Assembly: GCF_050624435.1 (NCBI RefSeq)
Contig: NC_134546.1
Location: forward strand, 78,037,700-78,101,699
Source of the DNA: Tenrec ecaudatus
Lineage: Eukaryota; Chordata; Mammalia; Afrosoricida; Tenrecidae
Direction: 5' to 3'
Length of the DNA stretch: 64,000 nucleotides
The notes beneath the pieces are model-generated. The model saw nothing but the letters and a program-made list of their open reading frames with translations, had not been told where the DNA came from and did not search any database. Positions 1-12,592 of the stretch are shown in pieces. How positions within the stretch are numbered: position 1 is the stretch's first letter; every line of letters starts with the position of its first letter. The translations under genes were made by a program, and so were the position numbers.

Positions 1-300
1 TAACCTGCGCAGCTAGTTCACTTAATCTGGGAGGGTCCAGCATGGATTTTTCTAGTTACTGTGGGGCTGCGGGTGAATGTTTTCACCCTGAAATATGGCT
101 TCATTTCCAACAGCCCCTATTCGGACAGGACTGTACTCGCTGAATCTACCAGTGTATTTTGCCCTCTCCCAAGGGTTGGATTTTTATTTAAAATTTTGTA
201 CTCTTTAAAGAAGCCTTTGTTGAAAACAATTGAAATAGAAAAACCCCCACAATAAAAATAAACCGTGTATTTCTTGAAAAAAAACAAAAAAAACTCTCCT
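1..300. other. No recognisable feature
   Basis: AT-rich non-coding sequence ending in an A-rich stretch at 275-292. A 64-codon open frame here has no recognisable domain or splice context. Nothing else can be supported. Confidence 0.5.
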
Positions 301-465
301 GGTGGAGCAGTGGCGCTGTGGCCTTAACAAACTGCTCATGGATCCCAGACCTTCTACCAGTCAGTTACACTCATAGGGAAATACTTGGTATAGTTTCCTG
401 GTTAAAAAATGACCTCCCCAGAAGGAGACTCGAGTCTGCTGAGCCAGGATGTACTTGGTTCAGAA

Positions 466-748
466 ATGTTTACATCCTTCCTTCCCCTCTTTCTCCTGAA
501 ATGCTGGTCCAACCATGGAATCAGTGTCAGGGAAAGAGTGTTTTGGATTGAGTAGATTCAGGCAGCACCCAGGGAGAGGCCATGGTGTACAAAGATCTCC
601 TACTTGTGGTCACTGTAGTGCTGACATTGAACCTGCCAAGAAACATTTCTACCTACCTGTGACCACTGTGAGCACTGAGGACACATCTGTGTATTGCCGT
701 GCAGGCAGACACAGAGAGGGAAGTCAGTGTGGCCCTCACAGGACAGCT
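466..748 (+). pseudogene. IGHV: VH6/VH4-like V segment relic
   Basis: Collapsed immunoglobulin V segment of clan II. The upstream stretch 335-465 aligns by eye with the 5' flank of the VH6-like gene at 49.3 kb. The leader ATG at 466 begins a sequence similar to that gene's leader exon. Most of the leader intron and FR1 is gone: an FR1 remnant near 500 runs directly into an SVSG-like end of FR1, then an FR2 remnant (RQHPGRG-like, about 558-580) and an FR3 end reading VSTEDTSVYC, in which one of the usual two tyrosines before the second cysteine is missing. A degraded heptamer CACAGAG sits at 710-716 and the following spacer resembles the VH4 spacer, but no good nonamer follows. It cannot encode a V domain. 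The VH6 versus VH4 assignment rests mainly on the leader flank. Confidence 0.75.
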
Positions 749-899
749 CTGGGGTTGGACTGCATGGGGCTTTTCGACCAGCAAGGGGCATTCAAGACAA
801 ACAACAAGCCCAGGATGCAGGAGCAGGTAGATTGCTGAGCACAGGTGGGGCTTTCTGCTGTGTCTTGAGTTGGTTTTGTTCCCACCATTCTCAAAGATA

Positions 900-1244
900 T
901 CCAGGGGAAACCCTATTTACAATTGCAGGAGTGTATTAATGTCTCCTAAATTGTAACAAGAAACTCTCAAAGACATCAAGTTGACTTTCTACCCAAAGTG
1001 ACCATATAGCATAGGCTCGAATTACCTCTGTAAACGGTATTTGCATAGAAGTGGCTAGTCTTGAAATCTAGGAGTACATATGGAGGCCAAGTGAAAAGGA
1101 GGGATGGGGAAGAAAAGGAAAATAAGAGATATGTGGCGAAGATTTAGGGCCCAGGCCCACCCAAGGGGAGGGTACTGTTTTTGTCTCCACAGGGAAAGAG
1201 GGACCAGATTAATATCCAGTGTTCTGGGATGCAAATGCACCCGG
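900..1244. other. No recognisable feature
   Basis: Non-coding sequence between the V relic and the first family A retroposon copy. Part of 1,100-1,244 could be an unaligned 5' extension of that copy. Confidence 0.4.
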
Positions 1245-3030
1245 ATGGCATGGAATAGGGAGCCAGGGGAGGGGCCTGAGGGCTCGGTCCCAATACCAGC
1301 TACATGGCCAACTGCCCACCTTCCCAGAAGAATGTACTTTACAGGACGGCACTAAAGCTACCACTAGGGGAGAGGGACATGTCTGACCAGAGAACATGGG
1401 AGCAAATGAAAGGGGAGGAAGAGAGAGTAGAGCACAACCTGGCACACCAGGCCTGGAGGACAATATCCCTGCTCTGAATAGCCAATGCACTGAGTGAACC
1501 AGATGGCTGGCCCCAGTATGAGACACAACGTCCCTCATGGATCCATGGACCTACGGGAAACAACACTGGAGACTCAGTGTTGAGATTGGCCCGGACTGAC
1601 CCCACGACACCGAGGCCAAATACTAAAAGCATGTGGCAGAGCAATGCGGGGAGCAGATCAGGGAGCTCTCAAGGGGGTGCAAAGGATAGGCTTGGGGTCA
1701 GAGCGTGGCACCCCATTGGACTTGATTGCAGGAAATGCCTACAGGTGAAAAATCAGACCTTGATCTATTTACAGGTTTTTCTTTGTTTTAAAATGCTTTT
1801 TCTTTTTTAAAAATTGATTTTTTCTTTTATGAGTCATTGGTTTTCTTTTTTGTTGTCATCATTGTCTTCTCTTTTTTCTATTTGTCTTGCTATGCCTTGT
1901 TTTGGGTGCATATTATTATCTCTGCAAATCTATCTAGATAAGATAGACTGGGTGAACAGCCTGGAGGAGGAAACAATGGGACCTATGGTTTCAGGGGGAC
2001 ATGGAGAGGGGTAGGTGGGGGTAAGAAGGTGGTGTTGACTAACCCAGGGACAAGGGAACAACAAGTGATCCAAAATTATTGGAAAGGAGGGTGTGAGAGG
2101 CCTGGTAAGGGGGACATAACCAAGAGAAAATACTGAAACCCAAATGAATGTTGATCATGATAGTGGGACAAGAGGAAAGTAAAAGGAAATATAGGAAAGA
2201 ACTAGGAGACAGGGGCTATTCATAGAGGACTAAATACAGGCATGTACATGTGTAAATATATTTGTATATGATGGGGAAATAGATCTATGTGCATATGTTT
2301 ATAGGTTTAGTATTAAGGTAGCAGATGGACATTGGGCCTCCACTCAAGTACTTACTCAATGCAAGAGCAATTTGTTCTATTAAATTGACATTCCATGATG
2401 CTCACCTTCCAGACACAATCGCTGAAGACAAAGCGGATGCATATGCAAATGTGGTGAAGAAAGCTGATGGTGCCTGGCTATCAGAAGATATAGCATCTGA
2501 GGTCTTAAAGACTTGAAGGTTAACAAGCAGTCATCTAGATCAGAAGCATCAAAGCCCACATGGAAGACGTACACCAGCCTGTATGACCATGAGGTGTAGT
2601 AGGAACCAGGTATCAGACATCAAAGAACAAAAAAACTCATATCAGTGGGTGCTCACCTTCCTGATATGATCATGAAGACAAATGTGTGCATAAGCAAATG
2701 TGATGAAGAAAGCTGATGGTGCCTAGCTATCAAAAGCTATAGCATCTGGGGTCTTAAAGGTTTGAAGATAAACAAGCAGCCATCTAGCTCAGAAGCACAA
2801 AGCCCACATGGAAGAAACACACCAGCCCGTGTGACCATGAGCTGTTGAAAGGATCAGGTGCAAGTCATCAATGAACGAAAAATCATATCATTTTAAATGA
2901 GGTTGAGTGCAGAGTTGGAGACCCAAAGCCCATCTGTAGGGAACTGGACATCCCTTACTGAATGGTAGCGGGGAGGAGATGAGTCAGTCAGGTTGCAGGG
3001 TAGCAATGATGAAACATACAACTTTCCAAA
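1245..3030 (+). mobile_element. Family A retroposon copy, + strand
   Basis: Long copy of the most abundant repeat in this window. Segments at 1,320-1,480 and 1,500-1,770 are the reverse complement of parts of the copies at 43.2-43.7 kb and 8.3-8.6 kb. Then come the segment shared with 8.1 kb, two copies of an internal module of about 230 bp (about 2,395-2,880; landmark phrases about a 'gatggtgcc' core and 'cagccatctagctcagaagc'), and part of the 3' region. No reverse transcriptase frame is open. The family's class is unresolved; an LINE/RTE-like or LINE-derived origin is an inference. Confidence 0.75.
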
Positions 3031-3425
3031 AAGGAAAATACAAATATAGTCCACAAAATAAGTGATATGAAAGTGGCAGGCTTATCCCCAGTCGATAGTG
3101 GAAAATGTGTGTGCCCAAGGGCTGAGTGTGTGGGGTGATCTGGCAGTCCCACTGGGTTCCTGCTGTCCCCAGAGTCATTGTATGTTATTCACTGCACAGC
3201 ATGGTGTCTATTAACAACTTGCCATCCTCTGCAGTCTGAAAATGAATGACTTTCTAAATTGCTAGTATTATGATGAAGGTAAAACAAATTTATTTTGTTT
3301 TAACTTGACATTTAATTCGAGAACTGTGACTATTTCTCAGAAAGTGAATTTTTACATGAATGCTAACTAAAAGTTAGTGCAAATTTGTATCACAAGTAGA
3401 GAATATTTAAGAATAAAAATACATT
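3030..3425. other. No recognisable feature
   Basis: AT-rich non-coding DNA between two family A copies. No V, RNA gene or clear repeat was recognised. Confidence 0.4.
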
Positions 3426-5170
3426 TTACTCAAGGGAACAAGTCATCCAAATCGGTGGTGAGGAGGGTGTAGGAGGCTTGGTAGGGCTTGATCACGGGTA
3501 ATGTAATTTCTATAGGAATTCCTGAAACCCAAATGAAGGCTGAGTATGATAGTGGGACAAGAGGAAAGCAGAAGGGAATAGAGGAACGAAATAGGAGGCA
3601 AAGGACATGTATAGAGGTCTAAATAAAGACATGCTCATATGGAAATATATTTGTATATGACGATGGGGAAATAGATCTATGTGTATATATATATATATAG
3701 GTTTAGTATTAAGGTAGTAAATGGACATTGGGTCTCCACTCAAATACTCCCTCAATGCAAGAATACTTTGTTCTGTTAAACTGGCATTCCATGATGCTCA
3801 CCTTCCCGAAACTGTTGCTGAAGACAGCGCAGGTGCATAAGCAAATGTGGAGAAAAAAACTGACGGCTATCAAAAGATAAAGCTTTTAGGGTCTTAAAGA
3901 CTTGAAGGTAAACAAGCGGCCGTCTAGTTCAGAAGCAAGAAAGCCCACGTGGAAGTAGCACACAAGCTTGTGTGATCACGAGGTGCCGAAGAGATAAGTT
4001 GTTAGGCATCAAAGAACAAAAATAAAAAACCAAAACCATATTATTTTGTGCACACTTTCCTGATATGATAGCTGAAGGAAAATGGGTGTGTAAGCAAATG
4101 TGGTGAAGAAAACTGATGGTGCCTGGCTAACAAAAGATATAACATTTCGGGTCTTAAAGTCTTGAAGGTAAACAAGCAGTCATCTAGCTCAGAAGCAACA
4201 AAGCCCAAAATAAAGGAACACTGTGTGATCACGAGATGTTGAAGGGATCAGGTGTCAGACATCAAAGAACAGAAAATCATACCATTGTGTGCTCACTTTC
4301 GTGATACTATCACTGAAGACAAATGGGTGCAGAAGCAAAATTGGTGAAGAAAGGTGATGGTGTCTGGCTAACAAAAGATATAGCGTTTGGGGTCTTAAAG
4401 GCTTGAAGGGAAACAAGCAGCCTTCTAGCTCAGAAACAACAAAGTCCACATGGAAGATGCACACCAGCTTGTGGGATGAGGAGGTGTCAAAGGGATTAGG
4501 TATCAGGCATCAAAGAACAAAAATTCAAATCATTGTGAATGAGGGGGAATGCAGATTGGGGACCCAAGACCCATCTGTAGGCAACTGGACATTCCCTTAC
4601 AGAAGAGTCCTGGAGAGGAGACAAGCCAGTCAGGGTACAGTGTAGCAATGATGAAACATACAACTTTCCACTAGTTCCTAAATGTTTCCTCCCCCACCTC
4701 TCCCTACTCCCTCACTATCATGATCCCAAGTCTAGCTTACAAATATAGCTAGAACAGAGGATGTACACTAGTACGGATAGAAACTAGAAACACAGGAAAT
4801 CCAGGACAGATGATTGCTTCAGAGTGCCAATACCGGGAGGGTAAAGGGAGGGTGGGGTGGGAAGGGGGAAACAATTACAAGGATCTACATATAACCTCCT
4901 CCCTGGGGATGGACAACCGAAAAGTGGGTGAAGGAAGATGTCAGACAGTGTAAGATATGACAAAATAATAATAATTTATGAATTGTCAAGGGTTCATGAG
5001 GGAGGGAGGAACAGGGAGGGTGGGGAAAATGAGGAGCTGATACCAAGGGCTTCAGTACAAAGCAAATGTGTTGAGAATGTTCATGGTAACAAATGTACAA
5101 AGGTGCTCAACACAATGGATGGTTGTATGGATAGTGAGAAGAGTTGTATGAGCCTCTGACAATATGATGA
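3425..5170 (+). mobile_element. Family A retroposon copy with three internal modules, + strand
   Basis: Second + strand copy. It begins with the segment also present at 2,050 and carries three tandem internal modules (about 3,785-4,030, 4,050-4,265 and 4,285-4,520). It continues through the shared 3' region, including the AATTTATGAATT-like area near 4,975, and ends near 5,160 with a diverged 'gagttgtatgagcc' terminus. No coding capacity is left. Confidence 0.75.
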
Positions 5171-5449
5171 ATATATATACATATATAAGTATGTATTATT
5201 GAATATCTGGAGACTAGAAGTTCAAATTCCTCTCTTTATTTTGAGCTGACTCTTAAAAGTCAGCATACTTCATGATGGCTCTAAGCATCCTCCTTACTCC
5301 CAGCTCCTCTCACACAACAAGCTATGAGGAAAAGCATTCACTCTCTCTCCCAATAGCTAAAGTCAAAGCAAAACACATTTTAAAAATGTTACATGACTGA
5401 GTCTTTTATAGTGCCCTTGATATTGCCTTGGCCGCTTCAGCCAAATATA

Positions 5450-6545
5450 TTAAAGATCAAGTGACTGGAATTTTCTTTTAATTTCCAGGATCCTTCTGCA
5501 TTTAAACTCTGAAAATATTCTTTATGAATCATTACAATTATTATTGTCCATTCCTGCATTTCTTACCCCCTCCCTTCATTAAACTCTTTAATTTTTCACT
5601 GAAGCTCTAATTTGGTCTTTGGAAGGAGGAACCAAAAAGGAAATCATATGTACATTTCTTGACCATTGATGTCAACCAATTACTTCTAAATTCCTTTAAA
5701 AAAAAGACAGAAAGAAAACAAACAATAAATGACAATGAATTTACCATTCCTGGGGAAAAAAGTTATCTTTGATAAATAGTCTTCTGTGGCAAGATTATAT
5801 TTGTTGTCAATATAACATAGTAGCTAAGGCGAATCTGACTACAGTATAAAGAACAATTATGAACATTGGACAATCTGTTTGAGATTATTGCCCAACCTGC
5901 TTAATGGTGTGTCACAATTTAAATTCCACAGCTTTTCCAAGGAACTTCCCCTTGGATATGAGATTTTGCCATAGATGTTGTAGTACCTCATTTATTGCCC
6001 ATAATTCTTCCGCATTTTCCTTCCTGATAATCTGTATCCGTTAAGCGATTGTGTCCCTGAAAAATATTCCATTACACCAAATGAGTATCAGTTTTGACTA
6101 AATCTGGCCAGGCAAACATGTCCACAAAAAACATCCCCAAACTTAGGTCACAGGTCACATGAAACGAAGGACTTTGTTCAAGGAACCAAAAGGCACCATA
6201 GATACATCACCAGGCTAAATAAGTAGACATGTGGAATCAAGAAGCACAAGTAGCCATAACTTATTAAGAATTATAGCCCTGTCCTAATCCAGATTCATGC
6301 TAATCCCTGTGAAATATTTCATATCCATATCCTATACATTTACTTATTGGTATACTTGTCTAAAACTGTAAACATGTCTAATCATTATTTTTCTGGTGCT
6401 TACCTTGGGGAATCTTCTGGCTCAGTCTTTGCTTGATCAAAGGTAAGCAGACCCCTTTCACTTTCATGCAGCCCCTGTCTTTTTCCAAGCAAGAGCCCTT
6501 TTGGTAACATGTTATATCTTTCCTTGTGCTGAGTGTGTTTGTTTG
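5450..6545 (+). repeat. Family B (LTR-like) repeat copy
   Basis: This interval is paralogous by eye to 46,950-48,660, once the family A insertion there is removed. Its 3' part (6,230-6,540) also matches 15,390-15,745. Shared landmarks are a 'tttacttattggt' stretch, a 'gaatcttctggctcagtc' stretch and a 'taacatgttata' stretch. The layout suggests a solo LTR or an old ERV/MaLR-like fragment, but no clear TG...CA ends were identified. Confidence 0.5.
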
Positions 6546-6589
6546 TTTTTACATCACTTTATTAGGGGCTCATACAACTCTTTTTTCCA

Positions 6590-8600
6590 TATTTAAAAAA
6601 ATCATTTTTAGCGGCTCATACAACTTTTATCACAATCCATACATATACCAATTGTGTAAATCACACTTGTACATTCATTGCCCTCAAAATTCTCAAAACG
6701 TTTGCTCTCCACTTAAACCCCTGGTATCAGCTCATTTTCCCCTCCCTCATTGCTCCCCGCTCCCTCATAAACCTTTGATAATTTATAAATTATTATTTTG
6801 TTATATCTTACACTGTCCAACATCTCCCTTGACCCACTTTTGGGTTGCCATCCCCCAGGGTGGAGGTTATATGTAGATCCTTGTAATCAGATCCCCCTTT
6901 CCACCCCACCCTCCCGGTATCGCCACTCTCACCACTGCTCCTAAAGGGATCATCTGTCTTGGATTCCCTGTGTTTCAGTTCCTATCTGTACCAGTGTACA
7001 TCCTCTGGTCTAGCCAGATTTGTAAAGTAGAATTGGGATCATGGTAGTGGTGGGGGGAAGAAGCATTTAGGAACTAGAGGAAAGTTGTATGTTTCATTTT
7101 TGCTACACTGCACCCTGAATGGCTTGTCTCCTCCCCACAACCCTTCTGTAAGGGGATGTCCAATTACCATAAATGGGCTTTGGATCTCCCCTCTGCACAC
7201 CCCCTCAATCACAATGATATGCTTTTTTGTTCTTATGATGCCTGATAACTGATCCCTTCGACAACTCATGATTGCACAGGCTACTGTACTTCTTCCATGT
7301 GGGTCTTGTTGCTTCTGAACTAGATGTCCGTTTGTGTACCTTTAAGCCTTTAGACCCCAGACTCTATATCTTTTGATAATCAGGCACCATCAGCTTTCTT
7401 TGCCACATTTCCTTATGTACCCATTTGCATTCAGTGATCCTATCAGGTAGGTTGGCACACATTGATATGATTTTTTTCTTTGAAGCCTGCTGACACCTCG
7501 TGATTGCACAGGCTAGTGTTCTTCTTCCACATGGGCTTTGTTGCTTCTGAGCTAGATGGCTGTTTGTTTACTTTGAAGACTTTAAGACTGGAAATGCTAT
7601 ATCTTTTGAAAGCTGGGTACCATCAGCTTTCTTCACCACATTTGCTTATTCATCCACTTTGTCTTCAGTGATTGTGTTGGGAAGGTGAGCATCATAGAAA
7701 GCCACTTTAAAAGAACAAAGTATTCTTCCATTGAGGAAGTACTTGAGTGGAGACCCAATGTCCTTCTGCTGTCTTAATACTAAACCTATAGTATATGCAC
7801 AGAGATCCATTTCCCCATCCTCATTTATAAATATATTTACATATGCACATGCCTTTATTTAGACCTTTATAAATGCTTTTTGCCTTCTAGCTCGTTCCTG
7901 TATTTCCTTTGACTTTCTTCTTGTCCCAGTGTCATGCTCATTCTTCATTTGGGTTTCAGTAATAACTCTTGGTTACATTATCCTTGATTGTCACCACCAC
8001 CCCTTCCGCCTGGCCCCCTACACCCTCCTCACCACCGATTTGGATCACTTGTTTATCCTTTGTCTCTGAATTTGTTAACACCCCTACCTTTCACCCCACC
8101 TCCTCCTCTCCCATGTTCCCCAGATCTGCCGGTCCCATTGTTTTCTCCTCCAGATGGTTCATCCAGCCTATTTTGTTTAGACAGACCTGCAAAGATAATA
8201 ACATGTACAAAAATAAGACAGAGCAAAGCCAAGCAACAAAAGAAAACAAAACAACACCAACAACAACAACAAGCCAATGACAAAAAATACAAAACACAAC
8301 TATAAGAAATAAAAGCTTGTAGTTAGTTCAAGGACTGTTTGTTGGCCTTTAGGAGTGTTTTCTGGTTGCGTCTGATGGTGTGCCAAGCCCTGGCCCTGAA
8401 GTCTATTTTTGGTATTCCCGGTGGACTTTGTTGCTCTGTTATCCAGTGTTTTGCCTTGGTGTGGTGGGATCAGATCAGGTGGAATTTCCACACTGTGTCT
8501 CCAGTGTTGTCCCCTGTAGGGCTCTGGGTCAGTGAGGGATGTCATGTATCATAGGGGGGACAGCCATAAGGTTTTCTGTGTGGATTAGCTGCTCTGAGGG
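6590..8600 (-). mobile_element. Family A retroposon copy, - strand
   Basis: Near-complete family A copy in reverse. From 6,590 it shows the inverted 3' end ('ggctcatacaact'), then the pyrimidine-rich 3' region, two internal modules (repeat period about 232 bp, landmarks at 7,268 and 7,500), and 5' segments up to about 8,600. Open frames inside it are shared by chance among copies and have no domain. Confidence 0.8.
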
Positions 8601-8739
8601 GGAATTGGCATCCTTCTTAAGGGGCATTTTGAACCTGTTTCTGAGGTGTGGTCTTGCAAGCATGCCCTCAGGGGCAATCATTGACCCAGGAAAAATGGCT
8701 GACCACCTTCTAGAAAATAGCTTCTTTTTCTCTCCCCCT

Positions 8740-8790
8740 GTCTCTCTCTGTCTCTCTGTCTCTCTGTCTCTCTCTCTGTCTCTCTCTCTT

Positions 8791-8840
<50 letters not shown>
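8740..8840. repeat. (TC)n / (TCTCTG)n microsatellite
   Basis: About 100 bp of almost pure TC dinucleotide with interspersed TCTCTG units. It lies in the 5' flank of the VH3 relic at 9.4 kb. The arginine/glutamate-rich minus-strand frames across it are artefacts of the repeat. Confidence 0.95.
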
Positions 8841-8844
<4 letters not shown>

Positions 8845-9374
8845 TGATCGCTACCACCCATCCCCAACTGCAGTAGTTGAGTACCTGTGACCACAACTTC
8901 CTGTTTTGGTGTCATTTGCTTGTATACTTAAGCATCTATATTTTATGGATGAGAGGGATTATATTCTGGTAAAATCCTTATGGTTCCCCATGTTCCTCTT
9001 AGTCTGTATGAGGTTTCAAAAGTAAACTTGTATAACAGGAAATCATATATATTTCCAAATATTATCATTGCCCACTACTTTCCTCAGGACAGTATACCTG
9101 AACCCTCAGTTATCTTTCTAATAGATGGATACACATGAGAGTACATTACTCTGCTAATGAGAATCAAACTAGGCCAACCCTCAAACTCTACAAGAGATGT
9201 CAGAGCCATGGGATGCCCAGGTCTCTTCATTCACCAAACAGCTATGATTATACTCAAATAACAGTGGAGTTTGCTGGCCTGAGATTCCCTTCTTTCAATT
9301 TTAGTAATGAAAACAATATGATAAACAATGGATATGACGCTGGGTTCCTGGGCAGGCTGTCTTTATGTTTGCAG

Positions 9375-9715
9375 ATGTCCAGGGCAAGTGCAGCTGGTAG
9401 AATCTGGGGGAGACATGAGGCAGACATGGGCCTCTCATATTCTGTTGACCAGTCTCTGCAGTCACCGCCTGTATTTAATATATGAATTGCATCGGCCAGT
9501 GCCAGGGAAGGGCTTGCATTGCTTCTCAGTTTCTGGTACTAATGTTGGTACAAAGTCCTACATACACTTGATGCATGGCTGAACTACAGTCCCCAGAGAC
9601 AATGACAAGAACATTCCCTATATTCAAATGGTCATGCTCAAAGTTAAGGATACAGTCTTGGATCAAAGTCACAAAGACACAGTAAAGGGCATCATTAAGT
9701 ATCTGTATGCAAACC
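9375..9715 (+). pseudogene. IGHV: VH3-like V segment relic
   Basis: A TTTGCAG splice acceptor ends at 9,374, followed by an 11-nt leader part 2. The reading frame opens [12 protein letters not shown] FR1, has lost the first conserved cysteine region, and keeps an FR2 remnant ending PGKGL. Beyond it the frame closes, and no second cysteine is found. The RSS is still visible: heptamer CACAGTA at 9,678-9,684, spacer 22 bp, nonamer-like ATGCAAACC at 9,707-9,715. Upstream flank (8.6-9.3 kb) matches 21.2-21.9 kb and 61.5-62.2 kb, so this is one of three paralogous VH3 relics. No leader exon was identified. Confidence 0.8.
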
Positions 9716-9719
9716 TCCC

Positions 9720-12430
9720 TACATGGAAAGACTGGAATTCAGTAAGTGCTCAGGACCCTCAGCTCCAGGGCTCATTTCCAGCACACTAAGCAGAGAGGAG
9801 TTAAAAATTGACTTTCTGTCAGTGCCTGGGGCTTCCTCTCTATCTTACCATTTCCCTTGAGGACTTCTCTGGAAGTGTGGGCTTATATCAAACATTGAAT
9901 TTTAAATATTTCATTGTAACATGAGGAAATGTCTGTTAGTTTCCCAAGAGCAGAAAGCCACCCATGATGGCATGTCATGCAGAGGGAACAACGTAAAGCT
10001 GAAATACCTGTCAGCACTGAGGCAAAAATGTCCCCAGTAACTGATATTGGGAGGAGAGGATACAGGATGGTTAAGATTTCTCTAAAATTTATTGAGTCTA
10101 GGATAGACCAGCCAAAGCATATTGGTGTCCTCAAGCCACAATTTGTCATCACAGTTGTCATGTGGGTCTAAAAACTAACCTGCCTAAGTCCTGCTGCCAT
10201 CCTCAGCCACTGACTGAGAGTCAGGACAGAAGAGGGGATGGGTTTCAGAGGACACATTTGGGGCTCCTGGAGTAGGGTGCTCCTGAGTTTGAAGCAAGGA
10301 TAGATGCTTTCTCTTGAGTAAAACTTCTGTATGGTTTCCTTTGATGTGTTGATTGTAGAACCCTCCAAAGTATTTATAATATGTCAGGTTTTATATAGTA
10401 TATTAATTTAAATAATTTTTTTCCTAATTTTAATTTAAGTAGAAATGAAAATCAATAAAGTTAAATGCAGCTTTCACTTTATCTAATGATTTTCAGGAGA
10501 CACTCAGGCACCATGTTGCAAGGAAGTGCTGTCCAAAGGAGAGATTCAGGTTCTAGAACAAGGTCCTGGCCCTTAGTTCTGTATGCATTCCTAGTTTAAG
10601 CCAGGAAAGCTAGTCAGATTTAAGACAAAGCCATCTTGGAAGAAGAGACTTCATCCATCTGGTGAGATTTTCAGTCGGGCACTAGATAGGATCTGGAATG
10701 GGACCCTCTTCTCAATGCCATCTTTTAGTCATAGAGTCAGAGATTTAAAAAGAAAGCAAACAGTAAAAAAACTAGATATAATTTTAACCTACAATGTTTA
10801 TTTTTGTTTACCAATTAACAGAGCACAAATTCAGCAAACCGAATTGGGTTTTCCCTGGAGTCATATGTTCTATCATTTCCACATTTCAGAATATTGAGGT
10901 ACTTAGTTCACCTTGATTAAATGACTGACAAATCTTATCCCATGGTTGGGACACTGGAAAACAATTTCAGTTCATCTGAGTTTAGAGTCCAAAATGTTGG
11001 TCCTTCACAGTTCAGCGAGTACTCATGAGCTCAATCAGGATAAGTTTAGCAGACCTGATGGGAAGTTATGTGCAGAGGGATAATGTCAACAGATGGCACA
11101 GAATAAGTCCCAGACCAACCATGGTCATGATATGACCATGGCGGTCACATTCAGACAGCTAGTTGACTTGGACTCGTGTGCAGCTATGTCACAGTGTGGA
11201 ACTTAAACTGCTCAGCTAACAAGCAGCAACAGAGTCTAAGAGTTTGAAGTTTGCTGAAATGGCAACGATTAGGTGATACCATATCAGTCTGCATTGGAGA
11301 ACGAAACTAACTCAATGATCTCTAAGTGATCAATGTCAGTGTCCTGTGCTTGTATCCTTGGATTTTGGTGAAATCTATGATTCTTTGTTGCAAAGTAGTG
11401 ACTGAGTCCCCTCTGCAAATTTTGGGCCGCAACCTTATTCTTGAATTTTCATGCTGCTTAAATATATATATCTATGTATAAATTAAAAATATTATAACTG
11501 ATCAGAAAAATGAGTATGGCCAACCCTAATCTAGGGGGAAATAAATTTTTCTTTGAGGGAGAGAAATGAGGAAGGACTCTGAATGGGAATCGGGTGTTTT
11601 AACTGCATGTTTACAGAGAGTGCTACTGCTTCCCAAGTCAATTTTATAACAGTTTATAAAATGAGTGAATCTTTGAATCTAGGGAATCAATTCAAGGTTT
11701 AGATCCCGGAGCATTTATCAGAAGTCTGTGCCCAGGGTACAAGTGAAGAGGCTGAATTGGGTTGGAAATGCTCACATTTTAGATGCACCAGAGTCCCCTG
11801 AGAAAGGGGCATTGAAAACAGTGTCTATGGGGGTCCACTAAATTTTGAGGACTGGTTGCCTAGATGGATCTTATTTTAACCCAGAGTTAAAATGAAGTCC
11901 AGTCTTTGAAGTCACAGAGTTGAAATTTTTCTTTCATAGAGCCCAAATTCTCAAGTTGGAAACCTTCTCCCTGACTCTATGGACCCTTGAATCTCATTAT
12001 TTATATCAAGATTGACCTCAGCTATCAGGAGCTGGGATGTGGTGTCTGTGTTATTTGTAGGAGTGCTGGAGTTGGTGATGACAGTGGCCCAAAGAAAACC
12101 TCCGAAGACGATGGGTTGGTTGATAAGAAACTGCCAGGGTGTAAAGAAGAAGAGGCGTTTGCAGAGTGTGGGGTGATGAAGATACTCTGGTGTCCACCTG
12201 ATGCTTTTAACACACTATATCTTGTCTACTCTCTGGGGCACAGGACCTATAGGAGCCCAAGGCAGGGCAGGGGCTATGAGGGGCTGGAAGGATAAACAGT
12301 GAGCTCAGAAATCCTGGGCTTTCCTTTGACTTTCCCACATACCTCTTAGGCCAAATGATCTCTCATTATAGAGTAACATGCATAAGATTCAAACAAAGAG
12401 TTACCTTCAATTGGATCTAAGGAAAAGAGG
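9720..12430. other. Inter-V spacer paralogous to 22.3-25.4 kb and 36.6-37.9 kb
   Basis: Non-coding spacer between the VH3 relic and the VH4 gene. By eye 10,440-12,420 aligns with 22,970-25,420, and 11,390-12,420 also with 36,640-37,860 (for example the 'ggccaaccctaatct' landmark at 11,519 and 36,794). No gene or non-coding RNA is supported; small open frames here are not conserved among the copies. Confidence 0.7.
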
Positions 12431-12477
12431 AGTCTGTTCACTCTCATTCTCTTTTTATAAGGACAGGGCTCCCAGAC

Positions 12478-12485
12478 ATGCAAAC
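12478..12485 (+). promoter_or_regulatory. IGHV promoter octamer (variant ATGCAAAC)
   Basis: ATGCAAAC, one base from the canonical ATGCAAAT bound by Oct factors at Ig V promoters. It sits 108 bp upstream of the leader ATG at 12,593. A TTTATAAGG stretch lies just upstream (about 12,453). Confidence 0.75.
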
Positions 12486-12592
12486 CAATCACCAGGCACT
12501 AGGTTAAAATGCCACCCTTGAGCACTGAAGACTATCAGTTTTCTTCTGACAGGGCTGTGGGTCTCTTGGGAAAGCACAGCTGCGGTCTAAAG

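Noticed and set aside
2395..4520. Regularly spaced direct repeats suggesting an array
   Set aside because: Units of about 230 bp are retroposon modules, not CRISPR-type repeats, and the genome is mammalian.
8529..8915. Arg/Glu-rich 128-codon minus-strand frame and Ser/Leu-rich plus-strand frame
   Set aside because: Both are translations of the (TC)n microsatellite.
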